A stretch of DNA of 46,954 nucleotides from Chloroflexota bacterium. Lineage in GTDB: Bacteria; Chloroflexota; Anaerolineae; SpSt-313. This document shows, piece after piece, positions 5,621-13,286 of the stretch. The position numbers and the translations under genes are program-made. Location of the stretch: assembly GCA_029553955.1 (NCBI GenBank), contig JAKPJZ010000052.1, forward strand, positions 1 to 46,954. The letters run 5' to 3'. Below the pieces are notes generated by a model. The model ran no database searches. It had not been told where the DNA came from and saw nothing but the letters and a program-made list of their open reading frames with translations. Positions within the stretch are counted from its first letter, which is position 1. Each line of letters opens with the position of its first letter.

Positions 5621-8362
5621 ATGACAGAGCAAGTCGGCCTGCGCGCCATCCTGGACGACCGCGATTTTCAGCGCGGCCTGCAGTCCTACCTGAACGGCGT
5701 CAACCGGGCCCAGACCGCCACCCAGCAGAGCGCCGGCGCCGTCGGTCGCGCCTGGACCGGACTGGGCGGCGTGATGCAGTCGGCCTTGGGTTGGGTCACC
5801 GGCCAGGTTATCGTCAAGGGCTTCGAGGCCATCGGCAGGGCTGCGCTCAACTCGGCTAACGACGCCTTCGAGGCCGTGGCCGGCTACGAAAAATTGGGGC
5901 TGGTTGTCCAGTCGCTGGTTGCACGCGAGCTCTCGCAAGGCGAAGAGACCACGGTCATGGCCCAGCAGCGCATCTCTCTTACCGACAAGGAACGCGCCAA
6001 GCTGGAAGAGTTGCGCGACACCGAAGCGGCGCTGGTGGCCGACATTGGCGCGGCGCAGGCCAGGCTGGAAAAGATGCAAGCCGGCAAGGTCAAGTCGGTG
6101 CCCGTGGTCACCCCCAAAGGCCACACGACGCGCGAGAAAGCGCAGGTGGTCGAGTACGAAGACCCGCGCATCATCGCCGAACGGGAGCAGAACCTTGACG
6201 CCCTGAACGAGCGCCTGGCTGAGACGCGAGCCAAGATTGCCGCGCTGAGCGACAAAGAGGGCGCTCTGGCACTGGTCGAGAAAACGGTGTGGACCAACAC
6301 CATGAGCATGGCCGACGCCTACGCACAGGCCAGCCCGCGCGCCAAGGAACTGCTCGAGTGGGTGCAGATGCTGGCTATCAAGTCGCCGCTGGGCATGGAA
6401 GACATCGGCGATATGTTTCGCCTGGCGATGGTGTACGACTTTACGACCAAAGAGGCCGAGCGGCTGACCAAGGCGCTGGTCGACATGGGTGCCGGCTCCG
6501 GCCTGACCGGCGACGTGTTGCAGCGCGTCACAATGTCGCTCGGCCAGATACACACGCAGGGCAAGATCACGGGCATGGAAGTGCGCGAGCTGGCGCGCGC
6601 CGGCGTGCCCATCAAGAGCATCCTGGCGAAGAGTCTCGGCGTGACCACGGCGCAGTTGCAGGACATGCTTGATGAGGGCCTCGTTCCGGTCGGCGACGCC
6701 ATGGAGCGGGTCATCTCGTGGATGGAAGAGTCCTTCCCCAACGCTGCCGAGAAGCAGGCCAAGAGCTGGGGCGGGTTGAAGGAGAGTCTGAAAGACCTGA
6801 AGCAGCTCGTCATGCGCGAGTTCTTTACGCCGATTATGGAGCCCTTCCGGCCCATCGTGGCGGGGCTGGTCGACACGCTCGTCTCGGAAGAAACGCGTGC
6901 CAGGCTGCGCCGCGCGGGTGAGCAAATGGGGCGAGTGCTCAAGCTGGCACTGGCCGGCGACTGGCGCGGCATGGCCGAGCAATTTGGCGTGCCCAAGAAG
7001 ACCCTGGACGACATCGGCCGCCTCGGCGATGCGTGGGACCGGACCTGGGGCCGCATCGAGGGAATCTGGAACAAGGTCGAGCCCAAGCTGGCGCCCATCT
7101 GGGGTACACTCACCGGCGGGCTGGGCACCGAGTTGGCCAAGTGGCCTGGCATCGTGGCCGACAAACTGGGCCTGGCCGGCGACGAGCTCGGCAAACTGGA
7201 AAACTGGCTCAGGGGCCAGGGCGGCGACGCTTCACTCTGTCAGGTCGGCGTCAAGATTGCCGGCCTGGTGGTGCGCGGCATCGCCGGCTGGCTGCTCGAC
7301 AGCGTCGAAGGGCTCGCCAGCGTCAGCGACAAGATACGCACCTGGGCCGAAAGCGCCGAGACGCAGCAAGACATCGCCAGGGCCGGCAGCGACATCGGCA
7401 GCGCCCTGGCCGACGGCATTATCGCGCTCTTGGGGTCGGATGAGGCGGGAAAGGCGTGGGCGGCGGGCCTGGGCATCGGCCTGGGCAAGATGTTGCGGAA
7501 TATCGACGCCATCATGGGCGCCGTGACCGGCCAGCTCGCAAGCTCGTTCTTCACGAACTTTTTCACAAAGCTGGGACTCAGCGCAGAGCGGGTCGAGGAA
7601 CTCAAGAACGTGTATCGTTCCGCATGGGAGGCAGACACAGACGCTCTCTCGAAGGCACCCTGGGTGGCACTCAACGAGTGGGCCTGGCGCAGCCTGCCAG
7701 AGGAACTGCCGAAGGGTATGCCGTGGGAAGAGCAAAGGTACAAGAGCCAGGTATGCCCCGAAAGCCCGTGGGACAAGTTCTACCGGGAAGAGGTCTTGCC
7801 CAGCCTGGAAAAGCTCAACAAAGATGCGGCGACGAGCAGCGAGGCCGTGCAGACTGCCATTGACGCCAGCGTCAGAGAAGGCACAGATACCGTCGCCAAG
7901 CTGTGGCAGGAAGACGCCAGGCGGCGCATCTATACCAAGGAGGAACTGGAAGCGCTTGAGCAACTTCCCCAGCCGGCGGCCTGGTCCGTCGAGCGGGTGC
8001 TGGAACTTCAACACCGCATCCAGGCCATGCAGGCCGAGTACGACCGGCTCTTGGCGGCAGCAGCGCCTGTCTGGGAGTCGCGCGCCTGGGACGTTGGCCG
8101 GCCCAGCGGCGGACTGGACCCCACGCGCGGCTATGCCGCCGGCCTGGACCGCGTCTTTACCCAGCCGACGTACTTTCAAGGCTGGGTGGCCGAGCACGCG
8201 CCGGAACGCGTGCACATCACGCCGGCGGGCGGGGGCAGCGGCAGCGTCACCGTCAACATCGGCAGTATCGTCGCGCCGGGTGGGCCGGCGCAAGTGCGTC
8301 GAGCTACCGAGCACGGCGTCCTGCAGGCGCTGCACGCCAGCGGAGTGGGAGCAGGGCGATGA
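5621..8362 (+). CDS. Phage tail tape measure-like protein
   Basis: Predicted 913 residues. The N-terminus (about 1-110) is an Ala/Gly-rich helical region typical of tape-measure starts; about 120-225 is coiled-coil. At about 240-360 it carries the tape-measure N-terminal domain pattern with SPLGMEDI, LTGDVLQRVTMSLGQI, GKITGMEVRELARAGVPI and a following LG segment. The remainder is long, helical and Ala/Gly-rich, with a C-terminal Gly-rich patch and VTVNIGSIVAPG. In tailed phages this protein fixes tail length and helps DNA injection; at about 0.15 nm per residue this one would suit a tail of roughly 135 nm. It is odd that no tail tube, tail-completion or baseplate gene accompanies it. It is followed by an overlapping gene (ATGA). 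Confidence 0.85.
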   Translation: MTEQVGLRAILDDRDFQRGLQSYLNGVNRAQTATQQSAGAVGRAWTGLGGVMQSALGWVTGQVIVKGFEAIGRAALNSANDAFEAVAGYEKLGLVVQSLVARELSQGEETTVMAQQRISLTDKERAKLEELRDTEAALVADIGAAQARLEKMQAGKVKSVPVVTPKGHTTREKAQVVEYEDPRIIAEREQNLDALNERLAETRAKIAALSDKEGALALVEKTVWTNTMSMADAYAQASPRAKELLEWVQMLAIKSPLGMEDIGDMFRLAMVYDFTTKEAERLTKALVDMGAGSGLTGDVLQRVTMSLGQIHTQGKITGMEVRELARAGVPIKSILAKSLGVTTAQLQDMLDEGLVPVGDAMERVISWMEESFPNAAEKQAKSWGGLKESLKDLKQLVMREFFTPIMEPFRPIVAGLVDTLVSEETRARLRRAGEQMGRVLKLALAGDWRGMAEQFGVPKKTLDDIGRLGDAWDRTWGRIEGIWNKVEPKLAPIWGTLTGGLGTELAKWPGIVADKLGLAGDELGKLENWLRGQGGDASLCQVGVKIAGLVVRGIAGWLLDSVEGLASVSDKIRTWAESAETQQDIARAGSDIGSALADGIIALLGSDEAGKAWAAGLGIGLGKMLRNIDAIMGAVTGQLASSFFTNFFTKLGLSAERVEELKNVYRSAWEADTDALSKAPWVALNEWAWRSLPEELPKGMPWEEQRYKSQVCPESPWDKFYREEVLPSLEKLNKDAATSSEAVQTAIDASVREGTDTVAKLWQEDARRRIYTKEELEALEQLPQPAAWSVERVLELQHRIQAMQAEYDRLLAAAAPVWESRAWDVGRPSGGLDPTRGYAAGLDRVFTQPTYFQGWVAEHAPERVHITPAGGGSGSVTVNIGSIVAPGGPAQVRRATEHGVLQALHASGVGAGR

Positions 8363-8622
8363 TGGACACCGGCTGGCGCGCCCTGGCCGCTGCCGTCGTC
8401 CTGCAAGCGCTGCGCGACGCCAGCGGCGCCGGCTACCGCACCACGTCGACCGGGCAGGCCGATGCACGCACCTGGCTCGCCGGACCCGAAGCGGCAGAGC
8501 TGGCCATGAGCCTGCACATCGACGCCGGCCTGGCACGCTGGCTGCACCAAGACACACCCAAACGCATCGCCACACCCCGGCCAAGACGCAGGCGTGGAGA
8601 CGGCAATGCCAAATGCTTGTAG
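8359..8622 (+). CDS. Small hypothetical protein between tape measure and terminase
   Basis: Predicted 87 residues, not recognised. It begins MMDTGWRALAAAVVLQALRDA, has a middle helix EAAELAMSLHIDAGLARWL, and ends in a strongly basic tail (PRPRRRRGDGNAK). The start overlaps the tape-measure stop (ATGA) and its own end overlaps the next gene, so it is embedded in a coupled operon. The basic tail suggests nucleic-acid contact, but this is inference. Confidence 0.6.
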   Translation: MMDTGWRALAAAVVLQALRDASGAGYRTTSTGQADARTWLAGPEAAELAMSLHIDAGLARWLHQDTPKRIATPRPRRRRGDGNAKCL

Positions 8623-9100
8623 TATCTGTACTCACCCTGAGCGAGCGGCCATCGACTCGGCGCTGGTGGCCGGCGAGCCCAACCGGCGCATTGCGCCGCG
8701 CTACGGCGTGACCGAGACGGCGCTGCGCCGTCATGCCGCCAACCACCTGCCGGCCAGCCTGGTCCAGGCGCAGCAGGCGGCCGAGGTGGTGCGCGCCGAC
8801 AGCCTGCTGGCCCAGGCGCTCGACCTGCAGGCGCGAGCGCAAGGCATCTTGAACAAGACCGAGGCCGACGGCAACTACAGGGCCGCTTGCAGCGCCATCC
8901 GCGAGGCGCGCGGCCTGCTGGAGCTGCAGGCCAGGCTCTTGGGCGAGCTCGATGAGCGGCCGCAGGTCAACGTCCTGGTCCTGCCCGAGTGGCAGGCTAT
9001 CCGCGGTGCGCTGGTGGCAGCCCTGGCGCCATATCCCGAGGCGCGCCAGGCCGTGGCCGGTGTGCTGGCCGAGGTGGAGCATGGGCGAGCTGGCGCGTGA
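8606..9100 (+). CDS. Terminase small subunit-like HTH protein
   Basis: Predicted 164 residues. The N-terminus MPNACSICTHPERAAID has a CxxC followed by His, then a helix-turn-helix RRIAPRYGVTETALRRHAANH, a layout common in phage proteins encoded just before large terminases. Helical oligomerisation segments follow (about 50-120). The small terminase recognises the packaging site and loads the large subunit. ATG 8606 is chosen because GGAG lies 6 bases upstream; a GTG at 8594 is an alternative. Its last 20 bases overlap the start of the large-terminase ATPase gene. Assignment as TerS rests on position and HTH, not on a diagnostic family match. Confidence 0.65.
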   Translation: MPNACSICTHPERAAIDSALVAGEPNRRIAPRYGVTETALRRHAANHLPASLVQAQQAAEVVRADSLLAQALDLQARAQGILNKTEADGNYRAACSAIREARGLLELQARLLGELDERPQVNVLVLPEWQAIRGALVAALAPYPEARQAVAGVLAEVEHGRAGA

Positions 9101-9869
9101 CCTGGCCGAAGCGCTCGACCCCGTGCTGTGGGCCGAACGCGTCACCGGCCACATGCTCGACCCCTGGCAGGCCGAGCTCTTGCGCGGCGACTGCCGCCGG
9201 GTGCTGCTCAACGTTTGCCGCCAGGGCGGCAAGTCAACGACGGCCGGTGCGCTCGGCCTGTACGTGGCGCAGCACGAACCGGGCGCCCTGGTGCTCTTGC
9301 TCTCGCCAAGCCAGCGGCAGTCAGGCGAGCTCTTGCGCACCGTCGCCGGCCTGTACGGCGCCGACGACAGCGCGGTGCAGGCCGACGCGCAGAGCGTGCT
9401 GCGCCTGGAGCTCGCCAACGGCTCGCGCATCATCTCGCTGCCGGGCAAGGAGGCCACGGTGCGCGGGTTTGCCGGCGTGCGGCTGATCGTCATCGACGAA
9501 GCGGCCAGGGTGAGTGACGACCTATACTACTCGGTGCGGCCGATGTTGGCCGTCAGCGGCGGCGGCCTGGTCGCCATGAGCACACCATTCGGCAAGCGCG
9601 GCTGGTGGCACAAGGAGTGGACTGAGGGCCAGGGCTGGCAACGTATCCAGGTGACGGCAGAGCAATGCCCGCGCATCTCGCCGGCCTTCCTGGCCGAGGA
9701 GCGTGCAACGATCGGCGCCTGGTGGTTCGCGCAAGAGTACATGTGCCAGTTTGGTGAGACGAGCGACCAAGTCTTCAGCTATGAGCTGGTCGCGGCCGCC
9801 TTGAGAGACGACATCAAGCCGCTGGAAGCGGCGAAGCATCTGACAACGGCCAGAGAGAGCGAGGTGTAG
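9081..9869 (+). CDS. Terminase large subunit, ATPase domain (separate gene)
   Basis: Predicted 262 residues covering only the motor half of TerL. Walker A is CRQGGKST (about 46-53) in the form typical of terminases, Walker B with catalytic Glu is LIVIDEAA (about 135-142), and the coupling motif is MSTPFGKRGWW (about 166-176). The motor powers DNA translocation into a prohead. The chain stops with TAG after about 30 residues of linker; the nuclease half starts one base later in another frame with its own ATG and a GAGGTG signal. The start 9081 has GGTGGAG directly upstream. A fission of the usual single gene, or a frameshift in it, are the two explanations. Confidence 0.88.
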   Translation: MGELARDLAEALDPVLWAERVTGHMLDPWQAELLRGDCRRVLLNVCRQGGKSTTAGALGLYVAQHEPGALVLLLSPSQRQSGELLRTVAGLYGADDSAVQADAQSVLRLELANGSRIISLPGKEATVRGFAGVRLIVIDEAARVSDDLYYSVRPMLAVSGGGLVAMSTPFGKRGWWHKEWTEGQGWQRIQVTAEQCPRISPAFLAEERATIGAWWFAQEYMCQFGETSDQVFSYELVAAALRDDIKPLEAAKHLTTARESEV

Positions 9870-9870
9870 C

Positions 9871-10587
9871 ATGTTCGTGCTGGGCGTGGACTTGGGCCAG
9901 GCGGCGGACTATACCGCACTGGCCGGCCTGGAGGTGCGCCGGCCCATCGAAGCGGCGCCGTCTGACGGGCTGTGCGACGACTCGGCCAGTCGCAGCGCCA
10001 TGCGGCGCATGCCGCACGACCCGCCGCCACCGCTGCCGAAGCGACTGCCGGAGGAGTATGCCGGCCGGCTGCTGGAGCGTCTGCCGCTGGGCACGCCTTA
10101 CCCGGCCGTCATTGTGCGCATCAAGCAGTTGCTGGCCGAGCCCGAGCTGCGCGGGGCCGCCCTGGTGGTCGACGCGACCGGCGTCGGCCGGCCGGTGGTG
10201 GACATGCTGCGCCAGGCGGGGCTCAGGCCGCTGCCCGTCGTCATCACGGGCGGCGAGCGCGCCACGTGTCAGGAGGGGTACTACTTTGTGCCCAAGCGCG
10301 ACCTGGTGAGCGCAGCCCTGGTGCTGCTGCAGGACAAACGGCTCGGGGTGGCCAAGGAGCTGCCTTTGGCCGGCACGCTGGTGAGCGAGCTTTTGAGCTT
10401 CCGGGTGCGCATCACAGCGGCGGCGAACGATGTGTACGGCGCTTGGCGCGAGGGCCAGCACGACGACCTGGTGCTGGCGCTGGCGCTCGCCTGTTGGTGG
10501 GCAACCCGGCCGCAGGGTTGGGTGGCTAGGTGGGATGGTAGGATAGGCCCGCGCGATTGGCGGAGCGAGTTGAGCGCGAAGCGATGA
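9871..10587 (+). CDS. Terminase large subunit, nuclease domain (separate gene)
   Basis: Predicted 238 residues with the RNase H-like nuclease half of TerL, which cuts concatemeric DNA at packaging start and end. The three acidic clusters are visible: VDLGQAADYT (about 6-15), LVVDATGVG (about 101-109) and GQHDDLVLALA near 200. The segment about 30-75 between the first two is longer and Pro/Arg-rich. The start ATG 9871 lies one base after the ATPase gene stop. All catalytic acids are kept and the frame is open to a normal C-terminus, so the separate gene looks functional rather than decayed. Confidence 0.82.
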   Translation: MFVLGVDLGQAADYTALAGLEVRRPIEAAPSDGLCDDSASRSAMRRMPHDPPPPLPKRLPEEYAGRLLERLPLGTPYPAVIVRIKQLLAEPELRGAALVVDATGVGRPVVDMLRQAGLRPLPVVITGGERATCQEGYYFVPKRDLVSAALVLLQDKRLGVAKELPLAGTLVSELLSFRVRITAAANDVYGAWREGQHDDLVLALALACWWATRPQGWVARWDGRIGPRDWRSELSAKR

Positions 10588-10632
10588 AGGAGACAGATCT
10601 ACGTGATAGCGACTGAGCGGGAGGAAAGCGAC

Positions 10633-10959
10633 ATGGCCGAGGCGCCGGAGACCGACCACACGGGTGAGCTGGGCGACCTGGCGCGCGAGGTGGCCGCCAC
10701 GTGTCGGCGCCTGGTGGAGCTGCTGAACCGGCTGCCGGGCGTGTTGGCCAGGGCGCAGCAGTCGGCGCAGGGCGCGCACGGCCGGGCCGACGCCTTCAAG
10801 CAAATGGCCGGCCAGGCGCGCCGGGCACTGGCTGCTGAGCAGGAGGCCCGAATCGAGGCCGAGGCCAGGGTGCGCGAGCTCGAGGCGCGCTGCGACGAGC
10901 TGGCCGGCCAGGTGCAGAGCCTGCGCGGTGAGTTGAAGCAGCGGCGGGCCGGGCAGTAG
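10633..10959 (+). CDS. Coiled-coil small protein
   Basis: Predicted 108 residues, not recognised. After an acidic N-terminus (MAEAPETDHTGELGD) nearly the whole chain is heptad-like helix, ending in a Glu/Arg coiled coil (EAEARVRELEARCDELAGQVQSLRGELKQ). The start ATG 10633 has GGAGGAAAG about 7 bases upstream, better than a GTG at 10603. It lies 45 bases after the terminase nuclease and 21 bases before the next gene in the same direction. A scaffold, spanin-like or head-assembly role is possible, but nothing in the sequence decides it. Confidence 0.65.
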   Translation: MAEAPETDHTGELGDLAREVAATCRRLVELLNRLPGVLARAQQSAQGAHGRADAFKQMAGQARRALAAEQEARIEAEARVRELEARCDELAGQVQSLRGELKQRRAGQ

Positions 10960-10980
10960 CCCGGCAGAAAGGAGACGGAC

Positions 10981-11352
10981 ATGGCAACCTATGCAGCGAC
11001 TGGAGAGGCGGCCCGGCTGATTGCCCAGGGCAAGCTTGGCGCTCTGCTGGGCGCAGCGCTCAAGAAACGAGCAGCGGCCAGGCCGGCCAAGGCGAAGGAA
11101 GCGCCTCCGGCCCAGGGGGTAAAGAAGGCGCCGGCGAAGACGCCGCGCGTCATCCGCGTGAGCCTGGCGCCTGGCCTGGACCCTGACACAGTGCGGCAGC
11201 GGGCGCTGCGCGAGCTGCAGGCGCTGCCCGACGACTATGCGTCGCAGGACAAAGCCGCCGGGCTGCGCCACGTCGTCAAGACGGGCCGCAGCATGGCCGA
11301 GACAGCCACGGCGACGCTGGCCTACTTTGGCGGCATCCGGCCGAAGCGGTAA
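10981..11352 (+). CDS. Basic small protein, last gene of late operon
   Basis: Predicted 123 residues, not recognised. The N-terminal 25 residues form an amphipathic Ala/Gly/Leu helix, about 28-58 is a Lys/Ala/Pro-rich basic linker reminiscent of histone-H1-like tails, and the C-terminal half is a compact domain beginning RVIRVSLAPGLDPDTVRQRALRE. AAGGAG lies about 6 bases before ATG 10981. A DNA-binding role is suggested by the basic linker only. A large hairpin about 65 bases after the stop probably ends the operon. Confidence 0.65.
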   Translation: MATYAATGEAARLIAQGKLGALLGAALKKRAAARPAKAKEAPPAQGVKKAPAKTPRVIRVSLAPGLDPDTVRQRALRELQALPDDYASQDKAAGLRHVVKTGRSMAETATATLAYFGGIRPKR

Positions 11353-11416
11353 GCAGCAAAGCCTGGGCGGCCGTTGAGGCCAGCGTGACCCCCAGGCGGA
11401 GCAAGCGCATACACCT

Positions 11417-11453
11417 GCAGGGCGGGCGGCTCCCAGTGGCCGTCCCGCCCTGC
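11417..11453 (+). terminator. Hairpin after late operon
   Basis: GCAGGGCGGG (11417-11426) pairs with CCCGCCCTGC (11444-11453), with CGG/CCG inside. There is no clear T-run, only TGCTTCC. It is a probable transcript end for the operon starting at 5237. It abuts the degraded minus-strand gene fragment. Confidence 0.5.
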
Positions 11454-11697
11454 TGCTTCCAGGCATTGTAGAGCGGTGGCGTCCAGTCGGCGTCGCGGTA
11501 TTCGGCGAGAACCGTGCGTTTCTGCACGTCTTCACTATTGCACAGTTCCTCTCTGGTTCGAGTCACCGTAGACCGGTCCATGCCAGTGCTTGCTGCGATT
11601 TCCTCTTCGGTGTAGCAGGCCAGCCACAGGTCAAAGATGCGGCAGTTGCGCTCCTCCCTTGGTAGCCGGCCGGTTGCCTGGTTGCCTCGGTTGGCCT
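11450..11697 (-). pseudogene. Remnant of a ParB-like/DNA-methylase phage gene
   Basis: On the minus strand one frame, open from a stop at about 11698, reads EERNCRIFDLWLACYTEEE, an HTH-like stretch with STGMDRSTVTR, and ends with DADWTPPLYNAWKQQ. This pattern is familiar from phage proteins that join a ParB-like N-terminus and HTH to a DNA methyltransferase, where it lies just before the methylase domain. The N-terminal ParB part is cut off by an in-frame stop and a short tandem repeat; the methylase part is absent, the frame continuing into unrelated sequence. There is no plausible start codon before the conserved part. It looks like a decayed cargo gene. The rest of 11353-11867 holds nothing else I can support. 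Confidence 0.5.
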
Positions 11698-11726
11698 AGT
11701 TGCCTCGGTTGCCCTGGTTGACTCAC
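11674..11726. repeat. Short tandem repeat, GGTTGCCTC units
   Basis: Six imperfect units of 8-10 bases built on GGTTGCCT. The repeat borders the upstream end of the ParB/methylase remnant and may mark the site of the deletion that broke it. Confidence 0.5.
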
Positions 11727-11867
11727 TTCTACGATGAGACGACCAGTGCGCCATGCTGGCGCTCAAGTGGCAGAAGAAGGCGAGCACCGAAGCGCGGCAG
11801 GAATAGGCGCAGCCTGTTCTGCGTGCCCGAGCGCAGCACCACCTGACCGCCCCCCCGCGCTTTGCGC

Positions 11868-11896
11868 TTGACACCGTTTTCGTCCTGCTGTAGGAT
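11868..11896 (+). promoter_or_regulatory. Promoter of the right-end recombinase
   Basis: TTGACA (11868-11873), 17-base spacer, TAGGAT (11891-11896). GATAA and TTATC, inverted with a 6-base gap, follow around 11904-11919, over or just after the expected transcription start, and form a possible operator. This is one of the best sigma-70-like promoters in the element. Confidence 0.72.
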
Positions 11897-11941
11897 AGCT
11901 ATAGATAATAACCCTTATCAGTAGTGAAGGAGAGCGACGAT

Positions 11942-12892
11942 ATGGGCGACATCATGGTCATCGACGAGCAATCCCTGGCCGAGATTGACGCCGACAAGGT
12001 CGAGCAAATCGTCCGCCTGGTGACAGACGCCGTCGATTCGCTGCACACCAAACGCGCCTACGCGCGCGCCATCCGCGACTTTCTCGCCTGGTATCGGCGC
12101 CGCGGCCAGATTGGACTCACCAAGGCCGTCTTGCTTTCCTATCGCGCCGAGCTCGCCGCTCAAGGCATGGGCGCGTCGAGCATCAACCAACGGCTGAGCG
12201 CCATCCGCCGCCTGGCCACCGAAGCCGCCGACAACGGCGCCATGTCGCAGGCGGCCGCCAGCGGCATCCGCAACACGCCCGGGCTGAGGCAGGCCGGCCA
12301 GCGACAGGGCAACTGGCTGCCCCAGGAACAGGCACAGCGCCTGCTCACCGCACCCGACACGAACACCCTCAAGGGCCTGCGCGACCGCGCTATACTGGCC
12401 GTGATGCTCGGCTGTGGCCTGCGACGCTCCGAAGTGGCCGCGCTCACTTTCGCTCACGTGCAGCAGCGCCAGGCCGACGACGGCCGCCTGCGCTGGCTCA
12501 TCGTGGACTTGATCGGCAAAGGCAACAAGACGCGCAGCGTGGTCATGCCGGACTGGGCCAAGGCCGCCATCGACGCCTGGGCGAGCGCCGCCGGCTTGAG
12601 CGCCGGACCCATCTTCCGCCAGGTCGACCAGTGGGGCCACGTCGGCGACGACTTGAGCGAAATCGGCGTGTCCTGGCTGGTGAAGGAATACGCCGCAGCG
12701 CTCGGCCTGGGCAAACTGGCCGCTCACGACCTGCGCCGCACCTACGCCAAGTTGGCCAGGCGCGGCGGCGCAGCGCTTGAGCAAGTCCAATACAATCTGG
12801 GCCACAGCAGTCTGAAGACAACCGAGCGCTATCTGGGCACGGCGCTGGACCTGGCGCACGCACCCTGCGACGCGCTGGGCCTGAAGCTCTGA
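11942..12892 (+). CDS. Tyrosine recombinase, right (XerC/D-like)
   Basis: Predicted 316 residues. The N-terminal SAM-like domain spans about 20-115 (SLHTKRAYARAIRDFLAWY). The catalytic set is complete: Arg in GLRRSEVAAL, Lys in GKGNKTR, HDLRRTYA (HxxR), His in LGHSSLKT and Tyr in ERYLG. The start ATG 11942 follows AAGGAG by 7 bases; an in-frame GTG at 11924 is less likely. The gene has its own strong promoter and terminator and runs toward the right repeat, whereas the left recombinase is only distantly similar. It may act in excision or in resolving multimers of the circular form. Confidence 0.93.
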   Translation: MGDIMVIDEQSLAEIDADKVEQIVRLVTDAVDSLHTKRAYARAIRDFLAWYRRRGQIGLTKAVLLSYRAELAAQGMGASSINQRLSAIRRLATEAADNGAMSQAAASGIRNTPGLRQAGQRQGNWLPQEQAQRLLTAPDTNTLKGLRDRAILAVMLGCGLRRSEVAALTFAHVQQRQADDGRLRWLIVDLIGKGNKTRSVVMPDWAKAAIDAWASAAGLSAGPIFRQVDQWGHVGDDLSEIGVSWLVKEYAAALGLGKLAAHDLRRTYAKLARRGGAALEQVQYNLGHSSLKTTERYLGTALDLAHAPCDALGLKL

Positions 12893-12913
12893 CGAGAACG
12901 GCAACCAAGACCG

Positions 12914-12956
12914 CAAAAGGGACCAAGTCGGCAGCCGCCGGCCTGGTCCCTTTGCT
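12914..12956 (+). terminator. Terminator of the right recombinase
   Basis: Perfect 10-bp stem AAAGGGACCA (12916-12925) with TGGTCCCTTT (12944-12953), an 18-base partly structured loop, then a short T-containing tail. It lies 24 bases after the stop codon. Confidence 0.7.
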
Positions 12957-13025
12957 TTGCCGGCCGGCCGAATCGCTTTGACTGCTATAGTATGATAGGG
13001 GCATGAGAGTGGCGCAAAGTGGGCA

Positions 13026-13170
13026 CGAACGGCAGGCAAAACGGTCTTCTGGTTTGCCTGGGGTGGCCGAACCGCAGAGCATCCGGCTTCGTAACTGGCT
13101 CTGGTCGAAGAAAAACGAACGGCAGAGCATACGGTATCGTCCCTGGACTAGCCGGATGCTCTGCCGTTCG
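13026..13170. repeat. Cluster of tRNA-derived iterons inside the right end
   Basis: Copies begin at 13026 (degenerate, CGAACGGCAGGC), 13068 and 13116 on the plus strand and 13148-13170 inverted. The shared core is GCAGAGCATCCGGCT, equal to the D-arm/anticodon-arm part of the flanking tRNA, usually led by CGAAC. Start spacing of the direct copies is 42 and 48 bases. The copies at 13116-13134 and 13152-13170 form a 19-base inverted repeat with one mismatch. They are candidate recombinase arm or core sites. Confidence 0.65.
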
Positions 13171-13184
13171 TCGAAAATGCGTAG

Positions 13185-13271
13185 GTGGGCCCAGCGCGAT
13201 TCGAACGCGCGACCCGCCGGTTATGAGCCGGATGCTCTGCCGCTGAGCTATGGGCCCCACTCGCCCGGCCA
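13185..13271. repeat. Right 87-bp direct repeat (attR candidate)
   Basis: Identical by eye to 78-164. The tRNA promoter lies just outside this repeat on its right, so the right side is taken as the original tRNA locus of the host and this copy as the expressed one. Confidence 0.88.
13186..13257 (-). tRNA. tRNA-CAT (Met or Ile2), right copy
   Basis: Same 72-base cloverleaf as the left copy, with anticodon loop CTCATAA and no encoded CCA. A promoter TTGAAG, 17 bases, TATACT lies upstream on the minus strand (13315-13287), about 30 bases before the mature 5' end. This is the copy expected to supply the cell. Confidence 0.92.
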
Positions 13272-13286
13272 CCGCCGGGCAGCGAT

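Noticed and set aside
5513..6982. Long open frame (about 490 codons) on the minus strand opposite the tape-measure gene
   Set aside because: High-GC antisense shadow: composition is His/Gln/Arg-rich and unlike a protein family, and the plus strand carries a well-supported gene.
7232..9493. Open frame of about 750 codons on the minus strand
   Set aside because: It runs across four coupled plus-strand genes including the terminase ATPase, and shows no domain.
9814..11535. Open frame of about 570 codons on the minus strand
   Set aside because: Antisense of the terminase nuclease and two following genes; low-complexity Arg/Gln composition. Only the unrelated fragment at 11450-11697 in another frame shows homology.
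12978..12996. TTGACT with TATGAT as a promoter at the right end of the element
   Set aside because: The spacing is 7 bases, far too short for a sigma-70 promoter.
13026..13170. CRISPR array for the regularly spaced short repeats
   Set aside because: Only three or four degenerate copies, one inverted, matching the neighbouring tRNA, and no cas genes.
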